DNA of 60,000 nt, from contig NC_092579.1 in the NCBI RefSeq assembly GCF_037975245.1, positions 7,441,001 through 7,501,000 of the forward strand, in the 5' to 3' direction. The notes under the pieces were generated by a model, which saw only the letters and a program-made list of their open reading frames with translations, did no database searches and was not told where the DNA came from. Position 1 is the first letter of the stretch, and the number at the start of each line of letters is the position of its first letter. Positions 14,101-26,430 of the stretch are shown piece by piece. The stretch comes from Apostichopus japonicus (lineage: Eukaryota; Echinodermata; Holothuroidea; Aspidochirotida; Stichopodidae). Made by a program: the position numbers and the translations under genes.

Positions 14101-15809
14101 CCCTGAGGTTATTAGTCATGGATTTCATTCTCAAATCATCCTGACACCATCTCATCATATCATGGGTTCCCTATAACATGAAACCATGCACCCCTCCCTC
14201 CCCCTGTCTGTACTCTACCCATTTACAATTTACTCTCTATATACCCAACTGCAATACTGCTGACACACCCCATGCTGTTTTGTCTAACACAAGTTCAGTA
14301 CCACAAAAAACGGCTGGAAGACACGTGACAATATTTTCTTCATGTGAATCCTCCATTCATCATAAACTCAACAGGTCGTACACATCCTCTACTATACCGC
14401 TTTAAAAATACCAGTGCTGGATTTCCTGACACACACATGAGGACTTGGCTTGCAATTAGGGAATAACTTCTATTATCAGAGCAAATCAATTGATGTGATT
14501 GGCAATGCTTGTCAAAAGAAAGAATCTGAGATGTGATTGGCATGGACAGTTTGAAAGAGGTTTGAACCTGACTATGCGCATCTGTCATTAATTGTTATTT
14601 CTCTTTTGCCATTCTATAATGCTACAGATTGAATAATCATGTTTTCTTTTCTGTTTCTTGCTTTGTCCCCCTTTTGCAGATTGTAGAAAGTGCAATGCTA
14701 CAGAGCTCATCAGAGAATATTGTGCGAGTGATTTCGGTAAGAATTTTGGTTAGTTTTTGAAGAACCATTGTTAAGCTACATGGAAAAAAAATGAAAAAAA
14801 GGTTCATAGAAGCCTGCCTGACTATGTAGGAGGCCAGCTATCTACATAGTAACATCTGACTGACATGTCAGTGACTTTATATTCAGGGGATGAAGGTAGA
14901 AGCTAAAGCTAAAATGTTCTCTCCTGAAAGTTGACAAGGTATAAATTAGAGGACATAGTTATAGCACATAAATTGTGTTTGCTAAAGCAGTAAATTTTTG
15001 CAAAGCATTTCCCTGAAATGATCACAATTAAGGGGTTTAACAAACACCATAACTGCATAAATGGAAGAACTATAAAGTAGTACCTTAACTTTGTGTGCAA
15101 AGTTCCCTTCATTTACACTGATCAGTTAAAAACTCGCTAGTAATAAGAGCTCTTTACTAACTGTAGATTGTGGGTGGGGGGGAGGGGAGGGGGTGTCTAG
15201 CTATTTTTGAAAATTACAAGGCTTGGTTGGAAATAATCCAAAGTTTGCAACTAACACAGAATTAAGTGTGAGGACAAACCCAAACAAAAAAGATTAAAAT
15301 ATTGAAGAAATGGTAATATTTACAGTTCATGCCTATCTCAACTTTACTACTTCATGTACCTTCCCATTTGACTAGAACTTCTAGAAGTATGTAACAATTT
15401 CACCGACCTACCTCAGGGTCATGCAGTGTCTTTTATGACAGTGGTTCACACAGTCTTTTCTACTTGGTTAACAGTGATTAAAGGCAGACTTTTGGATATC
15501 ACGCCAGATGTGATGACTAGCCAGAACTACATCGACGTATTAGCCAGCCACATATACAGACAGACCGACAGCATCTTCTTACCGGCCAGAAACAACCACT
15601 ACAGGGGAGTCATCATTCGACCGTTACAATGCATGACCACTAAAGACCACAGCAGCTATCTCATCACTGGAGGCATCGGACTCGGTGAGGCCAAAGCCGG
15701 CTGTATGGTCAGATTCCAACAAGCGAGGAGATGGTTTGTCGAGATGACCTTAGCTGGACTCAATGAATGTGACCTCAGTCAGGTCATGGAATACTCTAGG
15801 AGGAGATGA
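1702..15809 (+). CDS. METRNL: Meteorin / meteorin-like secreted protein, 5' partial
   Basis: Meteorin-family proteins are secreted factors; the vertebrate members act in neural/glial differentiation and as a muscle/adipose cytokine. The coding sequence joins 1702-2168, 14680-14736 and 15475-15809, giving 285 visible residues. Landmarks, numbered from the first full codon, are HQVYMKC at 12-18, WIYPT at 25-29, LCIRP at 47-51, a VQCF block before the first junction, then CRKCNATELIREYCASDF across the 57-nt exon. The last exon has TGGIGLGEAKAGC and a final GLNECD. These match the vertebrate pattern YPTGAL / CIRS / CRPCSDTEVLLAVCTSDF / GEARLGC / GLNPC, including the conserved cysteines. The phases (2 on entry, then 1 and 1) join cleanly. 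The signal peptide and true start are missing because they lie upstream of the window. The C-terminus runs about nine residues past the usual end and finishes in RRR. I cannot separate METRN from METRNL; an invertebrate probably has one ancestral gene. Confidence 0.93.
7422..7852 (+). repeat. Interrupted 38-bp tandem duplication
   Basis: The sequence AGTCTACAGTGCTGTCACAC... at 7422-7455 recurs with few changes at 7814-7850. Without the miniature element between them (7456-7808), the two copies are directly adjacent with a period of about 38 bp. The element therefore inserted into a pre-existing tandem duplication. Confidence 0.7.
7456..7800 (-). mobile_element. hAT-type miniature inverted-repeat element (copy 1)
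   Basis: The 345-bp element has ends CAGTAGCGAAGC (left) and CAGTGGCGGAGC (right, reverse complement). It is flanked by 8-bp duplications GTGGGACA (7448-7455) and GTGGAACA (7801-7808), differing at one base. TIRs starting CAG and 8-bp target duplications are hallmarks of hAT transposons. It has no coding capacity, so it is non-autonomous. It contains a G14 run and, near its right end, a GCGCCA...TGGCGC hairpin shared with the elements near 26 kb. In reverse orientation, sequence beside the hairpin aligns with those copies. Confidence 0.8.
9734..9822 (+). repeat. TATATC/TATG microsatellite
   Basis: This is a degenerate (TATATATC)n then (TATG)n tract of about 90 bp, directly after a G8 run at 9720-9728. 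It lies deep inside the first visible meteorin-like intron. Confidence 0.85.
12211..12400 (+). repeat. 94-bp tandem duplication with internal inverted repeat
   Basis: Two units of about 94-96 bp (12211-12304 and 12305-12400) share ATAAACAAAATTAT at the start, TTTGCCTCTAATTTGTTTAT in the middle and TTAAGACTAGCAT near the end. Within each unit ATAAACAAAATTA and TAATTTGTTTAT are inverted to each other, so each could fold. A degenerate ATGGTATGGT tract (12410-12460) follows. Confidence 0.85.
13817..13873 (+). repeat. 20-bp minisatellite, about 2.8 units
   Basis: CAATGGCATACATCT, CAATGGCATAGATTCCATCT and CAATGGGATAGATTCCATCT follow each other directly. The block lies in the meteorin-like intron, about 800 bp before the 57-nt exon. 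Confidence 0.8.
14680..14736 (+). CDS. METRNL: Meteorin-like, 57-nt exon
   Basis: This small exon lies between TTTTGCAG and G|GTAAGA. With the G carried from the upstream exon it reads DCRKCNATELIREYCASDF, the family signature corresponding to CRPCSDTEVLLAVCTSDF in vertebrates. It is open in the required frame and carries three cysteines. Confidence 0.92.
15475..15809 (+). CDS. METRNL: Meteorin-like, terminal coding exon
   Basis: It starts after TTAACAG (15468-15474). The carried G makes a Val, giving ASDFVIKGRLLDI across the junction, against ASDF-x-RG in the family. It encodes IIRPLQC, TGGIGLGEAKAGC and LAGLNECD, then a short tail ending RRR and a TGA at 15807-15809. Confidence 0.92.
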
Positions 15810-18800
15810 GGATCAAGGGTCATGTATGAGGAGGAACTTATGGGGAAAGCTTGCCTAAGTGTTAAAAAGCTTTTCTGCAGGAACAGAAGTTGATCAATCA
15901 ACGGAACTTTTCCACAGGCTCCAAGAGAAATTTGTGGAGAAGTGTAAAGGAACAGGGTCAAAAGGTTATATTACTATTTAAAGGAATGAGCTGGAACAAT
16001 CTTCCGCATAGTTTGGAAAATATTGTTCATGCTGACCTAAGATATGATGAAATATGCCAAATGAACTTTGACGGACAGGGGCATGTGACCGTAGCAGAGA
16101 AGAATGGCAAGAGAGACAGAGAAATATTTATGAAGTAAATATGTATTTATAAAGATTTTATATTAGCAGTGTAACATTCCTCACAAATAAGAAGAAAACA
16201 AACTCTGACATATGGCAGAAAGAAAGAAAAATCACCGCTTGTGCCAATGTTGTGTATTTGGAGAGGATTTGAGAAGAGGGTTCTTTAAAGAGACACTGTC
16301 ACTGGTGACTTTGAAAACAGCACTAAACTTTATAAGTGAGCTTTCAAAGTGAGTTATAATATACAGTATGCTTAATTGTAGTTCTGTTGGGTACATTACA
16401 GCATTGCATGTCTCATACCACCCTTTTTGTTGTAGCAAGTAAAACTACTTCAAAGTTTGTACTTATATGACATCTTATGTTTCAGAAACTTATACTTCCA
16501 TTTGACCTGGAAAGCAGGATCGTTGAAAGTAAAAGGCCTGCAAATTTGGGAAGAGGAAGGGGAAAAAATTGGAAAATGAATTCAAAGTTTGTAGGATATT
16601 TAAGAAAGACATAAAATAAAAACTTGTCACTTTTTAGAACAGTACCTTATTAAAAACTTGATCCAAGAAAGGTCAGAAGGACAGACCAGAGAATTACATA
16701 TTCTTTGTTGGAATTGAAAGGCTTTATAACTCAGAAGGTAAAACCAGGTTTTGAAGACATTTCAGGATGTACATTTTGATGTGCATCGACATCGTGATAC
16801 ACATGATTTAACAAAAGAAGAAAACTTCTCAGAATGATTGTATGTTTCCTGATACATCGATCAAATTGTATATCAAGATAAAAACCGAAAGGTATTTGAA
16901 GAACTTCAGCAGAAATTACCAAAATAAGACCTAATATGTCTGTTGTATGATCCTTTTGAATCTGAGAAAGTCATAAGTTCACTTGATGTGAAAGCACCAA
17001 CTAGTCAGCAGAGTACTATTAATGTAGTGGCCACAGGATCATGGATCAAATGGGATCTTAAAATCGAGCAAAGGGAGACATAGCAAGACTACACTAGCTC
17101 AATGAGATGGTTTCTACATCTACTTGATGATATTGAACCTGTCGCATTTGACCAAAAATTGCTGTGTGCACTGTTCTGTTTCTTTTCAGGCTCAAGACCA
17201 CTTTAAGGCGCTGAGTTAACCCCCCTGTCCCTTGTCAACCCCATCCAATGTGCCAGTAGCCACACATTGTTTGAAGCTTGAACAGCTCTTAAACATACAT
17301 ACTTTTTGTACTTGGGTAAACGATGGCGTGAACAAATGATAATTTGTTTAATATTAAGCTCATGTCTTGCTTTAACTAATTGCTAGAAACTTAATCATGT
17401 TCTCACATATAATGAAATGTTGTTTCTTTTATAGTTGTATCAATGTTTTTGTTAACTTTAGTAACTGTAATACAGATGCACAGCATGCATAGAATATATT
17501 TCCACTTTTCTATTTTATGTTCAAACATGCCAAGGTTAATTTTTGGTATATGGCATTACTGGACTTACAGCATTACTATTTATGTTCTCAAGATTTCAAA
17601 ATGTTAAACCATAAGTGTTTTAGGTCTTTCATAAACTTTTTTAAAGGTGTAACAGAGTTTCTTCGTGTCTGTCATTCCTGGGAGAAGATACAATTGAAGC
17701 TTGATGCTTTCAAATTGATGGATGGATTGGAAATAAAGCAGTTTAATTTCCAAGATAATGAGTCATAAATGCACAATTTTATCTTTAATAGTTGCCATCA
17801 TAATTCTTTGTAAACATATGGCTCATGAGGTGTAGCAGTGGCCTACCTTCAAACTGTGAATACTCTCTCAAGAAAAATGGTATTTAAACCATTTTTTGCT
17901 TGCAGGTGATTATTACTATACACCGTAACAAAACCACTAGTGTCATCTGTTAGTGGGAGAATGTCTTGCTTTGTGCAATTTTAGTCACATTTTTTTAATC
18001 ATGTTCATCAATACAACAAAAGTTATGCAAAAGTAGTGGTATTTTCCTAAGACTTCCGCCATTAATATATTTCGCCAAATGCTAGTTTACCACAGTAGCC
18101 TATGCTATACCCCTGTCACTGCAGCTTGGTGAACAGAGTCTTTGGTTTTTATATCTTCTGAAGAAATTTCAATTTGCAATGCACCAGAAAAAGGTTCAAA
18201 CATTTGTATAAAACAAAACTTACTCAACTTGTTGACTGTTCTGAACTCCTCTTTCAAGTTTCAAGCATACTACATGAAGATGGAACATCAGTATCCTACC
18301 ACAATATGCTTGGACGAAATGTCAGCCTAACCTTACAAGCTGATTTAGAGCATCTCTTTTTATAATTTGCAAGTCCCAGATTTTCAAAATATGTCATAGT
18401 CTAAAGTTCTTGTAATTATTAACTTAATTGACAGCCGTAACAATAATCGATTAATTATTCATTTCTTCTCATTGGTACTGCTCACAATCAAGCTTTAAAG
18501 GTAAAATTATTTACCTATCCTAACAGGATATGTAATGAAGACACTATCAACCTAACCATGTTAACAACCTTGCGAGTTCTTCAAAAAGAAGACAAGTCAT
18601 TGTATGTGTAATAGGCTATCATTGCTTCAAGTACAAATATAACTACTTTGACAATGTTTCCAATTTCAAAAGCCCAAAAACATTAGTTTTAAGTAAGAAT
18701 GTTATGTTTCAGTACAAATTTCAGTTATTTCTACCATGAAATGATGTTTTTCTTGTTAATTGTTAACTATGTCTTACATAACTTGTTTTGATTATGTGTT

Positions 18801-18960
18801 TCCATCATGTTGACTGTTTTGATCGGTTATTTCAAATTTGCCAGTTAATTTCCATTTCTTTTTGTTTTGTTCAATCACTGCCATGTATCATAAATACTGT
18901 ATATGTTCTTATCAATATATCAGATTTTCACCAAAATAAAGTATTGGTCTTGTTTGATTT
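15810..18960 (+). other. METRNL: Probable long 3' UTR of the meteorin-like gene
   Basis: There is no supported reading frame. AATAAA signals lie at 17732-17737 and 18935-18940; the second is followed by a GT/T-rich tract (18941-18965) typical of a cleavage site. The sequence remains as CpG-poor as the gene body up to about 19.05 kb and then becomes CpG-rich. That change is the main reason to place the transcript end near 18.95 kb. Inference only; use of the nearer signal is equally possible. Confidence 0.5.
18935..18940 (+). terminator. METRNL: Candidate polyadenylation signal
   Basis: AATAAA is followed within 30 bp by a GT-rich stretch (GTATTGGTCTTGTTTG). It lies about 100 bp before the shift to CpG-rich sequence, so it is the best candidate end of the meteorin-like transcript. 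Confidence 0.45.
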
Positions 18961-19049
18961 GTTTCGCTGTCCTCCATTTAATCAATCATCTTTGTCGGTA
19001 CTGGAAATAGATATCTTGGTAGCATATACTGTTCTTAAATGACTCAACA

Positions 19050-22000
19050 AAATGAGAAAAAAAGCTTATCAAGTTTTACAAGTATAAATTGTAAGTGTCC
19101 ACTGAAGCGCGTATATGGCAAGCCTAATGAGCAATAATTCCAAAAATTAGTTTATCGCCGAGTGACTCCATTGTTTGAGCGAAAAACTCAGTTTTGCAAG
19201 GTAAAAACAGAGTTTATCAAAAACTCAATCTGTAAAATTGTGTTTTCAAGTCAATAAACTCAGTTAATCGGACGAGTTAACTCACTGAAAAGTTATTCAT
19301 ATCTAATATAATATGACACGTTCTGTGACGAATATAACTGAATGAAAACTGATGGGAAAAAATGAAAAAATACAGTTTTCATTTGGTGAAAAATATGTGG
19401 AAGGTTAAGTTTCTAACAGCCGCTTCAAAGACCAAAACTGATGCAAATATTTTAAGGTGCATTAGGACCAACAACAAATAGTGAATCATGATCACAGTGA
19501 AATTATAGGACCACTTTGGATGGGTTATCTGCTCCATAATAAAGGTAATGACATCGATTGTCATCTTCTTCATGCACGTGGACGATGTTTTTCATGCCGA
19601 AACCACCAGTGAATACTAGCTATATTATCTACAAACTCGCGATTCCGTATGCCTTTGTTGCACCATGGCTTGGCTTGTTGAGGTAACTTTGCGCACTGGG
19701 GATCCAGAGTCCGACCTACTGCAATGAGATAACACAACGGTACGCATCTATACCAATTATGTAATTAGCTTACAGGCCGAACAAGTATTACATTCACAGC
19801 AGGAAGCTAATTAAGTGAGAGAAAAAATATCGCGTTTTCTTTTTTCATAATGGTACTGAATATAGGTACACATAGGCCTACATACGTTGCTATTAATTCG
19901 AATTGGGGGCTGGTGGTTACGTCTACAGAGGGTGAAAAAAAACAGGAACAAAGACCTGAGGGAAATTTATCCTTGTAAGATCAATACATAAATATCGTAT
20001 ATGGAAACAAATTATCTTAAATTTATTCACTCCAAAAAGTTTGCTACCGGTCTCTTTAAAGTATTTTCCTCGCGAATCAACGCGTCAATTTTGTTATTCA
20101 AAATACTGGTTGAGTGAGATGCTCTAAGTCACAGGGGGGGTGTATATGCTAATCAGCATTGTGTTGGGGACGGTGGAGAGGGGGCGGGGGTTCAATAGCC
20201 CATAAAACGTGTAGATTACAAACAAACAAAAGGAGTGTTTTTAATGCTTGTTAGTCTGCCAGAAATATTCAGGAATGAACATTTGTTTTAGTGTAGTTTT
20301 CTTCACTTTCGTCAGTTTGCACATGCGCATAACTCGAACACACTACAATTGCTACATTTGGATCGGATTGAAGGGGCTTCTAAAATGTATAGGCCGCGTA
20401 GTAGACCGATTGGAAAGGGTTGTTGTGTAGTTTGAAAATCCTATATCGAGTGGGAATGTCGTGTTAACAAAATATTGTTTCGAGGAAATTATAAACAAGA
20501 AGTACGCTGTATAAACCTGTGCATCTTAAACATACGTAACTTGTTGTCTATGGTCGCGAACGCTTCAACATGCGGTCTTGTGCTGCTATCGATGCTAAAT
20601 CGAATGCAAACTAAATGTGGTATGTTTTAATCCCTTGACGGTTCAGAGAGAATTTATCCCAAAGAATTGTCTCCTATCTCAGTCAGAATACCAAATTGAG
20701 TACAACATTCTCGTCTAGATGTACATAATGATATCGATATTTTGGCATGTTGATCACGGGGACATACAGACAGCAGGGGGCTGAAACGGTATCTTTAAAT
20801 TTATAATGATGGTTTATGGTTGACTGGATGTGATCCATTATCAGTCTTGTGGTCATCCAACTTAGCCCACACAGCGCCCAAACATGTGGAGGAGCATGGT
20901 GCACACATTGGATTGGACAGTTTCGAAACTAAATACTTTTGGTTAAATATTCTCCTTATAACATATATGATATATAAGACCGATAGTTTCATTATCTATC
21001 AACTACATGAGTAATGCACAATTTTTGTAACGTGTTTCAATGATACAAGGGCGTTCACAATTATTTTTTTATAATAAATATATTACTCATCACGGTCGAT
21101 GAACTTTGAAGGGAAAGGCGGGAGATTATCGCTTTTGAGGACCGGTCGTCTGCACAGGATATACTAAAAATCTGAATCGCCCATATGAAGCAGTCAAAGC
21201 CATAAAATGTTCGCACAACGCTTATCACTAAACAAAATTATAGAGCAGTGAGGGAAGCTGTACAGCTGGATAAAGACATGTATAATGCGTCAGAGTTTGC
21301 CAGAAAGTAGCGCTACATTCCGTTGAGCCTACACATTCACCTGTAGCCGGAATATATATTCGAGTAGCCTACATGCAATGTCTAGGCATACATGTAATAT
21401 ATAGGCATACATTTGTAATGCATACGGCTATAGTGTCACGTGTGCACATATGATCTGACCAGATGCCCATTTCCCTGGTGTAGTTGCCTAGAACTGTTCC
21501 TCCACTCGAAATTAACATAAACACCGTTGAATATCTAGACTTTAGTATATATGTAATAATGGATGTACAGAACATTGTCAGATTTGGCCTTCTATAGTGT
21601 GTTTATAGCTCACAAAGAATCCTTCTTCTTTCATGAGTCACACAAGAAAAGAAAATCAGAGCAAAACTGCCGATAGCTACGTCATATCTGATATATAAAT
21701 GCACTAAAATATCACTTGCGATTTCATTTCAACTTTTTTATTTTTGTGCTTTTTCTAGATAATTAGGACTTGCGGGCATCTCTTACCATCTAACGTCTTA
21801 CTGGGGAACCTGAATAGATCGAGAGCCGGAGAAGAGCTTAACAAAGCTAAAAGTAGCGTATAGAAACCAAGGTATACAGACGGCGAAAGGATTAGAGTAC
21901 GGTGTTGAAATTTATACCCCAAAGTCGTGTCGGTATGCCAATCGAAAATATACAAACACAAAAAGAATTTATTTGGACGTTTTGTGTCGTTCTGGTAGAT

Positions 22001-23504
22001 GTCGACGGTACGAAATGCTACAAGGGGGGATTTCTAGGGTTCGTTTACACTGAGCTCCATTAGACCCAGCGGTGTCAGAAATATTCGTCCGTTCATTGGT
22101 GATAACGAGTTCAGTTAATCATTTCATGCATTTTATTGGCGAATATCACCGGCGGTTATGTTCTGATTTATACCAAGACGGATCATGGGTCGTTCACATG
22201 AATTAGTGGAACCTTTTATGATGTCAAACATAATGCGCATAAAACATGTGACTATAGGATAAGTGGTTATTTCCAATGGATTTTGTTATAAATCAAAGCA
22301 TTAGAATATCGCCTGCATACGTATACACATACATACAAACATGTACATGATTACAATGTTAGAGGAACGTGAACATTGTGTTAGGTACAAAACGCTCTAA
22401 ACGTATACACTCGATCATGCACGTTGGTCTATAACTTCAAAGGTGCACTATACATCCGAAACACAAGCATGTGTCTTCCGCGACCTGCATGGAGGACAGA
22501 AAATGGAGGACAGAAAATGGAGGAGAGTCTGACATGCACGGGTCACATTCGGCTGTCAAAAGGCCAATAAGATGTATATCTCATAAACTAGTGAAACCAA
22601 AATATGACCTGAAAGTGTTGGTTGTATGACTGGGGTTGTAGTGAGTTTACCAGACTTCCCCACTCGCACATTAAGACTATACAGTGCAGTCGATAATAAA
22701 TTATTATTACATGAAATCGACTGCTTCGTTAATCCCACCTCCAGTTATTCCGATAACTCCCCACTCATCCCCTTCCACAACATATACCCTCGGCCCATCC
22801 CATAACCCCCCCCCCCACCCCCCGACAGAAAATGATGGAAACCACATTTACGTTCACATGTCAAGAGTAAATATATACAATAACCCCGAATGCAGACAAT
22901 GGAGCTACTGTGCCAAGCATTCTTATTTTGGCAAGTTTCTGGAGATTGCTTTTGTGATATCGTTACACCTTCTAATGTGTCTTTTTCGCGGTTTTACGGT
23001 TGATGTGGTGTCAATTCAGTCTCTTTTCACCCTCTGGTTCCTGTTTACGGAAACAATAAACAGTCAGCCATTATTTTCTCTGCGAGTTATTTACGCAGTC
23101 GAAATCTATATCAGGCTTTTGGCTTGGGTTGCGATATTTGGATAGAATAACATAGCCTACAATGACCCAAACCAGCTTGGACATTTGGGTTTATATGTTG
23201 GTTTCTTTATCCGACTCCTTACTCAATTCTGTTTTAGTTTTAAATAAATGCAGTACGAAAAATCATTCCATGTTTACGGAAGAAATTAGCACACGAAAAC
23301 TATGAAGGGGTCACTCCCAACTTTACGGTACAATACTGCAGTGTTACAGTGTGAGATGAATGGGAGGCAGGGTAGCATCCCATCCTCTCCCATGATCCAA
23401 TCCCACCTCCTCCGCTCGACAGGGGGGGGGAGGGGCGTATTAGAAGCAAATCGGCACGAATGATGCAGAAGAAATTTGTACATTAAAAATAAAGCCGGAA
23501 TCGT
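19050..23504. other. CpG-rich intergenic DNA, no gene seen
   Basis: There are no exons with recognisable homology on either strand. The region carries repeated AACTCA/GAGTT words at 19140-19285, G-rich tracts at 20133-20190 and C-rich tracts at 22806-22822. There is also a 14-bp minisatellite (22491-22525). A 153-codon open frame at 22684-23145 has one hydrophobic stretch but no family resemblance and is probably chance. Confidence 0.6.
22491..22525 (+). repeat. 14-bp minisatellite, 2.5 units
   Basis: GGAGGACAGAAAAT is repeated twice, followed by GGAGGAG. It is short and intergenic. Confidence 0.85.
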
Positions 23505-24052
23505 AGTACTTTTTATGTTTATGTTTATTAACTTAAAAAGCACACGATATCTACAAAGAAAAAGTGCATTCAGCGACGCTGTACAACAAATAAAAACAAA
23601 TATTTAAGTTCATACAGAAATGTCTAAATAAAATGCTTTCTTAAAGAGGTGAGTTTTAATTCACGCTCGAATAGCTCAAAACTATGAATATTTCGAAGAA
23701 AATCAGGTAAGCTATTCCAAGTCATGGGGGCTGCGACTGGAAACGATCTGTCTTTAAATATTTTACGTTTAGATACTGGAATATCAAGGACAATGCCCAA
23801 GTCAGTAGATGAAGAACGTAAATAAACCTGGAAGAGTTTTGCGAATGGTGATAAGTTCTGTTAAATAAGGAGGAGCCAGATCATGAAGACATTTGAAGAC
23901 GAACGTTACAATTTTATATTGAATTCGAGCCTTTCATATTGGGAGCCAATGAAGTGAGCGGAGAGAGTCTGAAGCACTATCGAACTTGCCTTTACCCAAA
24001 ACCAGCTTTGCAGTCATGTTCTGCACACGGTTGCAACATTTTGATATCACAA
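23505..24052 (-). mobile_element. CR1-like LINE, degenerate 3' end
   Basis: The minus strand encodes the C-terminal tail of a CR1/L2-type reverse transcriptase. It reads NRVQNMTAKLVLGKGKFDSA, LRSLHWLPI, a stop, YKIVTFVFKCLHDLAPPYL, a frameshift, then PVAAPMTWNSLPDFL, another frameshift and HLFKKAFYLDI. The motifs LHWLP, LH-LAP-YL and VAAP--WNSLP in this order are characteristic of the family's last about 140 residues. One in-frame stop and two frameshifts show it is dead. After the stop (23610-23612 on +) the 3' UTR ends in an AATAAACATAAACATAAA tail (about 23508-23528), so this is a 5'-truncated retrotransposition product. The 5' truncation is near 24052. Confidence 0.85.
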
Positions 24053-25977
24053 TCATGAGCAGGCATGCGCACACCCCCCTTGTGTCCTGTCCTCAGCATG
24101 TGCAACACAACTCATTCTTCTGCAAGCAGATAGTGGAAATTAGATCATAGCTAATTTTATGACTATTAACCGTTGCACAATTGAGCTGAAGATAGCTTTC
24201 CTCAGGCCGTACGTAGCCATGCAGGAATCCTGAGTTGGATGGGTACTAACAACTTTAGGGGGCACCAACAACTTATGGAGGTGCGCAATATTCGTGTCCT
24301 GTAACTTGTGCATTTTTGTACACACGATTGTGGCATGGAGGTGAACGACCCCCCCCCCCTCCGTACCCGGCCTGGCTACGGGCCTGGCTAATCCCACCCG
24401 AGCCCGTCCACGCATTATGTAGTACATAATTTGATTATGGTATTGGGCTACATGTATTGTGACTTTAAGAACTTTACAAAGGTCGTAAGTCTTCAAACCA
24501 GCAACATATATCTTACCATAGGCGTACTAGCACATAATGTAAAACGGATGTACTTACAATATTACTGATTATAAATGCAATAAATGAATATTCATAAATA
24601 AGAAATCACCAGTTACAACAGTAAAATATTACTATTAAGTTCTACCGAATTTCTTTTTCTCTAAAGATGTATAAGTACAAATCATGTACAAAACAATCCC
24701 TCAACTTAAATTTCATCATAAATTAAATAATGTAGGTCAGTCAGCCATTGGTGGTTTCTATCTGACAGTACGTCATAGTGACGCCAGCGAGTTTTCTCTC
24801 CAACAGTGTACGTCAATGAGAGCCTTCGTGTCTTGCCGCAAAATACCTCATTTATCTTCCATGCAGTCAAATCCAATTGCTGCATGTTAAATATTATTCC
24901 ATCGCAATTAAGTCAGTTGACATCTGAGTTGGAAGGAATGTTTGGGGAAGCATCAGGACTCTGTAATGTAATTAACCGTAGGCCATCCTTTGAGCACAAT
25001 AACCCCCCAAAATAACTAACTTTTCAATCACCGAGAACCAGGCATTGCGGGCCGGGATACTTGACTGTACATGGCTTCCAACGTTCGGAATTACATATCG
25101 GGATAAAAACCTTCTTTATCTACGTGGGGGGTCATATGATTGGCAATTCGTCATCATGACAGCAATATCACTTCATTATCCAAACTTTGACATCGCTTCA
25201 TTGTTCAAAGGGTCGGTTCTGCCATATTTCAGTATACGGTCCAGAAATGGATTAATACATGTACATAAATTCATTCAATACTAGAGATTGTTCTCAGTTC
25301 AAAACCAAAATCATATATATCTTAAACTCCTGTATGACTGACACCACCTGCTCCTCCTCCGCCACCCAATCCGTTCCTACACACGTACATGTACCGCAAT
25401 GGTTTATTATATGCAAGCTATAGAATTTAGGGAAATGCCATGTGAAGTTGACGTGTATACTATAAAGACATATACTATATAAAAACCACACATATAGCGC
25501 AAGGAACAGTCATAGAACTCAATAATGATTAGGATCGTGAGCTCATTAGTGATGAAACAAATCTGATTTACGGAGGGACATGTAGTGACAAACTATAAAC
25601 ATTAAAGGAAACTACACAGTCGTCACATGAAAATTGTTGGGAATTTCAAGAATGATTTATAGATAAACGGCGTGCAGACAATTCCATTGCAGTCTCGTTG
25701 CGCACTTAAAAATCCTGATCGTCTAAGGCATAAGATGATTGACAATCTTTGGGTAATTTCAGAAAAGTTTGAACAAACAAACGATTTTCTGGTTTGTATA
25801 GATTCGTATGAATGCTTTCAGGTTGCTCACAAGCGCTGTCTCTCTGCTTATAGAAGATGTTTCTTCAGTAAATATGGTCAATTCAGAGCAAATAGTGTGG
25901 AAATGATGTCCTTAACGGAAGCCCGAGGCAACGTCCCGCCTGTAACTGTCCACAAACTGACGTGTGTACCCGGGGTA
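24053..25977. other. Intergenic DNA, nothing recognised
   Basis: It contains a C12 run (24348-24359) next to CGGCCTGGC-type GC-rich sequence that resembles transposon ends, but no inverted or target repeats were found. The 117-codon frame at 25672-26025 has no recognisable motif and runs into the terminal repeat of the adjacent hAT element, so it is not called. Confidence 0.5.
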
Positions 25978-26042
25978 CATAATTACATGGGCGGCGATCC
26001 GTACTTCCGAGTGGGGGGGATATGACCTTGTTGACTATCTAA

Positions 26043-26076
26043 GCGTAGCGCCACCATGAGTTGGCGCGAAGCGTAC
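26043..26076. repeat. Internal hairpin, copy 2
   Basis: GCGTAGCGCCA faces TGGCGCGAAGCGTA around a short loop, an imperfect stem. The sequence to its right (ATTTTGGGATTTACAG, CTCTAGATGGCCGGAAA) aligns with the same position in the 7.5-kb element (reverse strand) and in the 26,431-26,803 element. Confidence 0.75.
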
Positions 26077-26430
26077 AAGAAAATTTTGGGATTTACAGAC
26101 CCTCTAGATGGCCGGAAACGGCACTTGCCGAGGTTTCCAAGCGGCATATACCCAACTTTAAAATAGGGATTTCATGTCCGAAATATCTCATAATCAGGAT
26201 CCAAAATACTTTTTTTTTTAATTTCGGGTGTTATTTTGGGAAAATTGCCCCTGTCAATCTTGTTTCAGGCCCTACGTTAGAATGTTCGAGAGCTCTTTAT
26301 ATTATTCGATGAAGAAAATGGCCTCATGCAGGCTATTATAGGCCTATACACATGCAATACACAATTACACATAGTTACATTCCTAGGTACCGATTGCTAG
26401 GGCATCCAGGTGAAACGTACGTGTATTAAC

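Larger units (their letters stand above)
2169..14679 (+). other. 12.5-kb intron of the meteorin-like gene
   Basis: This intron has a GTAAGA donor and a pyrimidine-rich TTTTGCAG acceptor. It contains G/C homopolymers (2391-2403, 3706-3716, 7206-7217, 7481-7494, 9479-9489), an hAT-type miniature element (7456-7800), a TATATC microsatellite (9734-9822), a 94-bp tandem duplication (12211-12400) and a short 20-bp repeat (13817-13873). Reading frames of 60-100 codons occur but none has homology I recognise or plausible splice context. Confidence 0.85.

Noticed and set aside
22684-23145. 153-codon open frame with Pro-rich start and hydrophobic stretch
   Set aside because: No recognisable domain, no splice or promoter context, and the Pro codons come from a C-run. 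Probably chance in CpG-rich intergenic DNA.
25672-26025. 117-codon open frame
   Set aside because: It runs through the target duplication and terminal repeat of the hAT-type element at 25986, so it cannot be one conserved gene. No motif seen.
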